Of a stretch of DNA of 33,230 nt, positions 22,492 through 33,230 are shown piece after piece. Both the position numbers and the translations under genes were made by a program. Position 1 is the stretch's first letter, and each line of letters begins with the position of its first letter. Below the pieces are notes generated by a model. The model had not been told where the DNA came from and searched no databases. It saw only the letters and a program-made list of their open reading frames with translations. Source of the stretch: Lobulomyces angularis (lineage: Eukaryota > Chytridiomycota > Chytridiomycetes > Lobulomycetales > Lobulomycetaceae); contig JADHYX010000186.1 of assembly GCA_027604685.1 (NCBI GenBank), positions 8,522-41,751 of the forward strand, given 5' to 3'.

Positions 22492-24630
22492 TTAAACAAC
22501 TGGGGAAATAGCTTCCTCGTTTGTAATAGTATCATTTATTTCGTTATCATTGACGTTTGCTTCTGCAGTATCTGGCTGCTTTGAATTTTCTATATCATCA
22601 TATGCAAACCAAATAATAGTGATTATACCAACTACAGCAGAAAAGATACAAAAAACTAAACTGATTATACCTTTAGTAAAGATTCCATATTGCATCAATC
22701 CTGGAGTGAAAATGTAACCCACCATATCAATTCCAAGTTTTCCATTTGCGTTACCTTCAATCCCATAACCTCCTACAGTACATTGATCTTTAATAAATTG
22801 TGGAATATCGTATTTGATTGCTTCTGGTGCTTCAATAAAAGTAACCCCAAGACCTTTTTGCAAAAAAAAAAAAAAAAATTAGTCTTTGTTTTCTATTTTT
22901 CAATAAAAAACTTACCACTTTGTAAATGCCATTCAATGTGACAATGGAATAACCATGGTCCAGGGTTATCTGCAACGAATCTGAGCGTTACATAGGAAGC
23001 AGGAGGAATGATGACAGTGTCTCTTCTTAGAGGGTTAGCTGCATCTGCAGTTACATTTGCTGGGTTGTATGGTAATTCTCCTCTAGCAGCAACTTGGAAA
23101 ACATGACCATGTAAATGGAAAGGGTGGGAACCACCATCAGTGTTTAAAACAAGAAGTTCAATTACTTCCATATGTTTGAGGATGTAAGCTTGTGCATTTC
23201 CATATAACGCAGCATTTGTCTTTTGGTCACCCAAAGTAAGCGCACTTAGAACAGTTGGAGCTATTTAGTTAAAAAGAAAAATAGAAAAAAAAATTTTAAA
23301 GATAAAAATGGATTAATTTTTTCTTATACGATGTATTTTAAAAAAAAAAAAGCAACTTACTATTTTTTGGAAGTTCAAATGGTCTATTGTTAAAGGTTCC
23401 ATAATTTTTACCATCTTCATGAGTTTGGAAAACTACTTCCAAAGGAATTTGTCTTGTAGGTTTAAATGGAGGAATAACTTCTAAAGGAATCAAATCCATG
23501 TCGTTAAGCACAACACTTGCAACTAATGGATTAGCTGCTGCATAAGCTTCTCCAAAGGTGTTGTTTTCATTATACTGAATTGTTGCAGTTAAATCTTGAA
23601 AAAAAAATTCATTAATAAAAAAAAAAAAAAATTCACATACTGAGTTCTAAACCGTCCGGAATACTATTAAACATATCAGGTAATAAGTCAGCATGTAATA
23701 GATAGTTTGTATCAGTTGTGTTTTTTGCTTTAACCAAAACTGAATATCTTTGAGCAGCACTGAGTTCTAAAGTTTGAACAGTTAATTTATTGGTATCAAC
23801 ACCTTCAACTTCAATGACTTCCAAATCGTGACCATCAATGCTGAATGCAAACATAGCAAAAGCACTCATGTTGATAATTCTTAGTCTGTAAGTTTTTCCA
23901 GGAACAAATTTGAATTTTTCAGATCCAGAAGCTTTATGATTAATCAAACCTTTGTTTGGTACTGGTTCAATTCCAATAGGATTATAGACACTCAAAAACT
24001 GATCGATTAAAACTGAATGTTCATCATTGTACCAATCTGAAAGAGAAATGATGTATTCTTCATCATAAGTATAAGCTTCTTTTGGTGGTCTTAGAATTAA
24101 CGATGTTCTTAATCCATCAATGTATTGCCCCTACAAAAAAAATTAAAACTGGTGATGCTAAAAGCTCTTACCATCAAATGAGCGTGAAACCAATAAGTAC
24201 CATGCTGCTTAATTGGGATTGTATAAGTAAAGTTAGCGCCGGGTGGAATAGGACTAATGTACAAGTTAATGATATGGTTACCAAGGTACTTTCAGTTTTA
24301 TTGAGTTATACCATTGAGTTATTCCGGCAGCACCATCAAAATATGAAGTACCATTGTGAAATAATCCATGGGCATGCAGTGCGGTTGGAATGTCCAAAGA
24401 GTTTTTGACATTTACAATAAAAGTGTCATTCAAAAGGACCTCTAAAGGTGGTGGACTAAAATGTATTAAAAGAATTAATTCATTTACAAAGCTTACGGCC
24501 ATGCTCCATTGACGCCAATTGCTCTCCTAGGTGTACCTGTAGGATTCACCTTAACGTAGGTAATATCCCAGTTATAAGTCGCTGCTTGAAACAAAGCAAA
24601 GGTAGAAAGGAGTATCAGTTGGAGACTCAT
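22492..24630 (-). CDS. membrane-anchored multicopper oxidase, Fet3/laccase-like
   Basis: Seven exons, complement(22492..22853, 22916..23260, 23361..23594, 23641..24130, 24172..24253, 24312..24455, 24497..24630), give 596 aa. A signal peptide ([19 protein letters not shown]) leads into three cupredoxin domains. All four copper motifs are present: HAHG (residue 72), WFHAH (114), HPFHLHGH (407) and HCHIEWH (467), with an axial Leu at 478. A membrane helix follows the third domain (about residues 535-560), then a short acidic cytosolic tail, as in yeast Fet3. The WYNDEH segment has an acidic residue where Fet3 has the Glu used in Fe(II) binding. This favours ferroxidase over plain laccase, but substrate cannot be settled here. 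Fet3 needs an Ftr1 permease partner, and none is in the window. The gene converges on the MYND-SET gene and diverges from the Sfi1-like gene. All junctions lie in conserved sequence. Confidence 0.92.
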
Positions 24631-24895
24631 TTTAAGTCGATCGTATATTATAAGAATTTAAACAAAATTATGAGGATGATCTGTTGATTTTGCAAAATGT
24701 TTTAATCGATAATACGTTCCGAAGACAATAAAATCATTTTTTTTCCGTAAGAACAAGGGTTTTGTGGATTTGAAAAGCTCAGACCAGTAATTTCAGTAGT
24801 CCCGAAACTCATGTCTAAAATTCAGAATTCTAAGGTATTGCAATTTAGTTAACTAATGCCTTTCTCATTAAAATAAATCAAAATTTTTATTTTCG
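24631..24895. promoter_or_regulatory. divergent intergenic region (multicopper oxidase / Sfi1-like)
   Basis: A compact 265-nt region between two start codons that must carry both promoters. Composition is more mixed than in the neighbouring Sfi1-like gene. I see no clear GATA-type iron-regulator site pair or TATA box that I would defend. Confidence 0.45.
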
Positions 24896-27800
24896 ATGCA
24901 AAAGAAAATATTATCTGATAATGTAAAAATACCTCTATCATCGAATAATTCCAAAACTCAAATCAAAGTATTCAAAAGGAACAATGTTCCAATTATTAAA
25001 AAGCCGAAGAGTGAAAATGAGGTTTTTTTTCAATTTTTAAAATTGGAAATCTTTAAGAAAAAACGAATCAAAAGAATTTATTTCAAAATTTGGTTAAAAA
25101 AACTGGAAAAATATAAGTTTTTAAGATGGAGAAAGTTGGTAAAAGGCGAGATGTATTACAGATTTAAAGTATATGAAAAATGCTTTAAAAGTTGGAAAGA
25201 TTATGTTAAGAAAAGAGAAGTTAAGCTTTTCAGGACACAACAGGCCGCTGAAGCTGGTTTCATAAAAATTTTCTCACTGTAAAATAAATTTCGTTATTTT
25301 TTTAGCTAAGTACAGTTTAAGAAGGAAAACTGTAAAAAAATTTAAACTGAAACTTTTGAACATAAAACAAGAAAAATTTAATATTAAGAAAGCGGAAACA
25401 GTTGTGTTGCATAAATTTTTTCTGAAATTCATTCAGAAGTTTTTTATGATTAAAACCAAATTAAACAATTTAAATGTTAATATTGTTATTCTTGATAAAA
25501 CTATTTTAAAAAAATTTTTTAATCTTTGGTTTTTAAATTTAAAATTTCAATTAAACTTTAAAAACTTGGAAGCTAGTAGTTTGAATTTCAGTAACTTTAA
25601 TTTACGGCAATTTTTTTTTAAGTTTTGGTCAAGAAAATTCAAATTGAATTCCGTCAAGAAGAAACTGAAAGGTAATCAAAAAAAAAAAATTCCAAATTTT
25701 CAGCTTTAGTTAATCTTAGATGTTGCTGAATGTCATTATTCTTCCAAACTAAAAAGTTCTCAATTTTCCTTCTGGAGATTAAAGACATTAAACACAATTA
25801 CAGAACTTGAGCTCCTCGCTTTAGCTGAAGTATTTCATATGAAAAAATCCATATCTACTTACTTTGAATCATGGGTTCTTTGTAAGTAGAATATTTAATA
25901 ATCCTTTTACTGAAGCTATTTTTTTATTAGATGTTAATCATGTTAAGTATAAAAGACATTTAAAAGTAGTATGTGAAATGAAATTCAATGAAATTTTGCT
26001 GGTATCTAAAAAAATAAAATAAAAACAACCTCAAACTTGTCCTATATAATCTTTTTTAGAGACGAGGTTTTTTTGCCTTCTACATGCAAATAGAACAAAA
26101 AAAAAAAAGTGTCATATTCTACGATTTCCACCTAAAAAAAAGAGCATTTTATTTTATATTCAACAAATTAATTAAGATAAAGGCGACTAAATACTTAGTA
26201 GATTACGAATTAGGAAGAAATTTCTATATAAAATTGATGCTAAAAAAATTTTATATAAGTTGGAAAAATAATTTCGGAGTTTCTAAGGCAATAAAGGTAA
26301 GTAGTTGATTCCTTTTATGAAGTTTACTAATATTATAAAAAAGAAAAACTTTAAATTTGCATCACTGTATTATAATAACAATTTATCAAGGAAAAGTATG
26401 AAAATTATGAAAGAGTCTTATAATTTAAAAGTGTTGAAGAAAATGCAAAAAATGAAATGTTCAAAATTCAGAATATTTAATTTGAAAAGTTTCTATTATT
26501 TAATGTGGAAAAAGCAAACGACTAGAAAATTTGAACTAAAAAAAATTTCAAAGAGGGTACAAATTGTCTACAATTTTTAATCAAATTTGAATTTAATATA
26601 ATTTTTTTAGATTAAAGAAAAATCAATCATTAATACTAAGCTGCTCGTTTTTAGGTTACTAAAAAATTGCTTACGAAGGAGGCATCTAAAAAATGATTTT
26701 AAGGTAATCGGATTTTATTCTTCGCTTTAAACATGTTGCATTCGATTTAGATATATGCAGACAACTGCTTTTCGCATTTATTGGAAAGAAAGTTTTTTTG
26801 TAAATGGAAAAAACTGACAGTTTACAAAAGACGCATATATTATTTGGAAATGAAGGCAGTCCACAATTCTCAGTTGAAAAAACTAAAGGAATATTTTGGC
26901 TGTTGGAACACAGTAAGTCTATACTGAATTGTTGGTTGACATAAAAATGTAGAAACTGCAAGGAAATAATATGCTAAAACTTAAAGAAATCACACTAAAT
27001 AATAAAATAATTATGGTAAGATTAAATTATTACTTTTCCACGTGGAAGAGATATGTGACGTATTTGTATGCGATAAAAAATAGATTTGAAACAATCTGCA
27101 AATATCATCAAGGATTCGTAATAAAGTTTTATTTTTCAATTTGGTTTGAAAGAGCTTTCTACTTGAATAGATTAAAATTTTTGCTGAGCAGTTCAAAGAA
27201 AAGGAGGGAAGAAACATTATTGAAGAATGTAATAAAACTGTTTTGCACTACAAAGTAACTTGGTTAATTATAATTGCTAGGTTCTGCTACAATGGCATTA
27301 TTATATTAAAAAAAAAAAAAATGCTCGCAACATGGAATCCGCTAAGGTTCAGAATGTAAGCCTACAACTTGAGAAGGGTATAATGTTATAGTATATCCCT
27401 TTAACTGAATTACTTTAATAGTGAAACTTCAAATATATTTTGGAAAGCTGAAAAACTACAAAAATAAAAAGAAAATCTTGAAGCAAAATTTGAGAAAATT
27501 GCAAATTAAAAGAGATCATTTGACTAAAACTAATTTTTTTAAATTTTGGAAAAAAATATGTTTACACAAGTTATGGTATAAAACTGCAATTACATTCGCA
27601 ACAGATTTTTTAAATGTGTCAAGAAAAAAATTTTACTTTAAATTGTGGCAAAATGGGAATAACTTAAATTTTAAGCTAATTTTTAACTCCAGAGTATTAA
27701 AACCGTTGAATTTTTGGTGTTTACAAAAAAAAAAAATTTGTTTTCAAAAGTTACAGAAATATACTAGTGATAATAAAATCTGGAAACATAATTTAAAGCA

Positions 27801-28981
27801 ATACAGCTTAATTAAGAAGAATCTGTTGTATAAAATTGGCTTAGTGAAACTGATGAAGGTTAGAATTTTTAATTTTAATACAAAATATTTAGATTAACGT
27901 TGCGTAGGTTGCTGAGCAAAAGAAAATTGAGAGATCTCAGAATAACGCTAAATTCAAAGACATTGGTTTAACTAGAAAACAAATACTTGCCGTTGAAAAA
28001 TTTGCTTTAAAATGGCGATACAAAGTATTGCGAAACAAGGCTTCTAAAATTGAAGGTATTTAGAAAATAATAATAATAAGGTCTATAAAAAAAAAAAAAA
28101 AAAATAGATTTTGAATTATTTCAGGATGACTTGAAACTTAACAGTAAAAGAGATTCACCCAATAATCACCGATTGCTTGAGGAAAAAACTACCAAAATAA
28201 ACTTCAATTCTGTATTACTCCCCAAAAGTCAAAATCACTTCTATAATGATAACAGCCAAAGAAATATGCTTCATTTCAGTTCTTCCATTAATTCTCAAAC
28301 CTCCAATGAATCAAGGTCATCAAGAATTCCTCCCAGACCAGCAAAATTTTTATTTGTTGAAGCAAAAAATACAAAGTTTTTAAATAGCTTTAATGACAAA
28401 CTCGATACTGATAGGGATTTTGACAAAGTCTATTGTTATAAAAATACTTCATACAAAGAAAATGACTCCAATGATATTATGGAACTGGAAAAAGAGGAAA
28501 TGCAAAAAATGTTAAGGTCCAATCCCAAAACTAGTGAGGCAAAGGGTTTGAAAAAAAAATCAGAAATTACATTAATTGAGAAACGCTTGAACCATCTGAA
28601 TACGTTGAAACAACTTGAAGATAATTTAAAAACTGCTTTAAATTTGATTAAAACTGAATTGAACTCCAGAATATTGAATTTCAGTAAGAATAATATGGAA
28701 ACAACGAAGTCGTTCCAAACAAATAATTTTATCTACGGAAATTACCTAGAGAATATTCTTCACGAAGATTTAAAAGCATTTGAATTTGAAAAGCTGATAG
28801 AAATTGTAAGAAGTAGCTTATTTATTCGAATAAATCCTTAAAATATTTGATTTTTTAATAAAATTATTAGGAGGAACAAATTTTGATCAAGTTACAAAAG
28901 TTTGATGAAAGTTATAGAGATAGAAAAATTGAATTAATACATTTAGGAAAAAGGATTGAAAGCCTTATTAGCCAATGTTAG
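24896..28981 (+). CDS. SFI1: Sfi1-like centrin-binding repeat protein
   Basis: My model has 14 exons: 24896..25256, 25306..25671, 25720..25881, 25931..26001, 26060..26296, 26344..26556, 26611..26703, 26751..26912, 26953..27228, 27281..27377, 27422..27858, 27908..28055, 28108..28805, 28871..28981; about 1143 aa. From about residue 55 to 870 the chain is a long, very Lys-rich helix with a recurring F/Y-x2-W beat: YFKIWLKKL, CFKSWKDYV, FFNLWFL, FFKFWSRKF, FSFWRL, YFESWV, FYISWKNNF, YYFSTWKRYV, FYFSIWFERAF, FFKFWKKI, FYFKLWQ. This is the Sfi1 repeat, each unit binding one centrin. Sfi1 forms the half-bridge filament of fungal spindle pole bodies and lies at centrioles. The C-terminal ~270 residues are Ser/Asn-rich, hold IPPRPAKFLF and end in coiled coil. 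Every exon closes in frame, but the junctions at 25257-25315 and 27229-27421 have alternatives. Composition is markedly more A-rich than neighbouring genes. Confidence 0.75.
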
Positions 28982-29359
28982 CTTTTGCATATACTAGAAG
29001 GTTAGCAGATGTAGATGTGAAAATAGGAAAAATAGCATTGGATAATGCAATATTTTTTTTTTTTTAAAAATTTACCATTTTTTTTTAATACTTATCATTA
29101 TTCAATAAATTCGTCATTCAATTGATGCCACTCTATCATAAACAATTGAACTTTAAAATGATGACCACTATTTTAGCAGCGGCATTTAAAAAAAAAGAGG
29201 TCCCAGTTGGATTTCGGTATGAGAAACTTTTAATTTACTCAATTGTGATGTAAAACAACATACAGTTAACATTATAATTTCTTGTTAACACTACCTCTAT
29301 TTTTGTAATTTTAAATTTTTACATCATTGTGTTACAACAAAATATACAACTTGATTTAT
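28982..29359. other. intergenic; one 42-codon open frame only
   Basis: Spacer between the Sfi1-like stop and the Prp22 start. It contains T-runs and a short ATG frame at 29125-29253 (42 aa, starting MPLYHKQLNFK and containing KKKEVPVGFRYEK) that I do not recognise. No AG acceptor precedes the Prp22 ATG at 29360, so the short frame is not an upstream Prp22 exon by normal splicing. Confidence 0.4.
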
Positions 29360-33215
<3,856 letters not shown>

Positions 33216-33230
33216 TTTTTTTATTTATTT

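Noticed and set aside
24082..24408. 108-codon plus-strand frame opposite the multicopper oxidase
   Set aside because: It is antisense to conserved copper-site exons and shows no family resemblance.

Overview
This is a nuclear, protein-coding stretch of an AT-rich, intron-dense eukaryotic genome with 14 spliced genes on both strands. I see no tRNA, rRNA, CRISPR array, transposon or prokaryotic-style operon. Introns are tiny (35 to 109 nt in my models, mostly 40 to 55), with T-rich tracts before AG, CTAAC/CTAAA-like branch sites and mostly GT-AG ends. TAA, TAG and TGA are all used as stops, so the code looks standard. The gene set fits an aerobic unicellular opisthokont, most likely an early-branching fungus or a relative of the Rozella/aphelid type: a Fet3-like multicopper oxidase with a C-terminal anchor, a DOMON-cytochrome b561 protein, complex I subunit NDUFS6, Dhh1, Prp22, TEX1, ENY2/Sus1 and an Sfi1-type centrin-binding protein. 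The RhoGEF is unlike the Rho1 GEFs of yeasts. I cannot name the species.

Layout, left to right. 146-1658 (-): secreted/membrane DOMON-cytochrome b561 redox protein. 2009-2993 (-): mitochondrial ribosomal protein uS2m. 3709-8481 (+): large RhoGEF that I read as RGS-C1-HR1-RA-DH-PH-tail. 8901-10489 (+): Dhh1/DDX6 RNA helicase. 10878-12520 (+): AAAP amino-acid transporter. 12664-13322 (+): NDUFS6. 13567-14092 (-): ENY2/Sus1. 14768-15428 (+): short acidic secreted protein of unknown function. 15550-16821 (+): TEX1/THOC3 WD40 protein. 17233-19250 (+): triple-KH RNA-binding protein. 19779-22257 (+): MYND-SET protein with a Q/N-rich tail. 22492-24630 (-): Fet3/laccase-like oxidase. 24896-28981 (+): Sfi1-like repeat protein. 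29360-33215 (+): Prp22/DHX8 spliceosomal DEAH helicase, possibly continuing past the right edge.

Exon chains were built by hand from splice signals, reading-frame continuity and family resemblance. Every model closes as a whole number of codons. Most junctions inside conserved domains are secure. Those in the RhoGEF N-terminus and the Sfi1-like gene are less so.

Functionally, five genes serve mRNA metabolism (Dhh1 decay/repression, ENY2 and TEX1 transcription-coupled export, the KH protein, Prp22 splicing). Two serve mitochondria (uS2m, NDUFS6) and two look like surface redox/iron proteins (DOMON-b561, Fet3-like). The most unusual locus is the RhoGEF, whose domain set would link heterotrimeric G protein, lipid, Rho and Ras-type inputs to Rho activation. 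Other points of interest are GC-AG introns, very short exons and the unknown acidic secreted protein.
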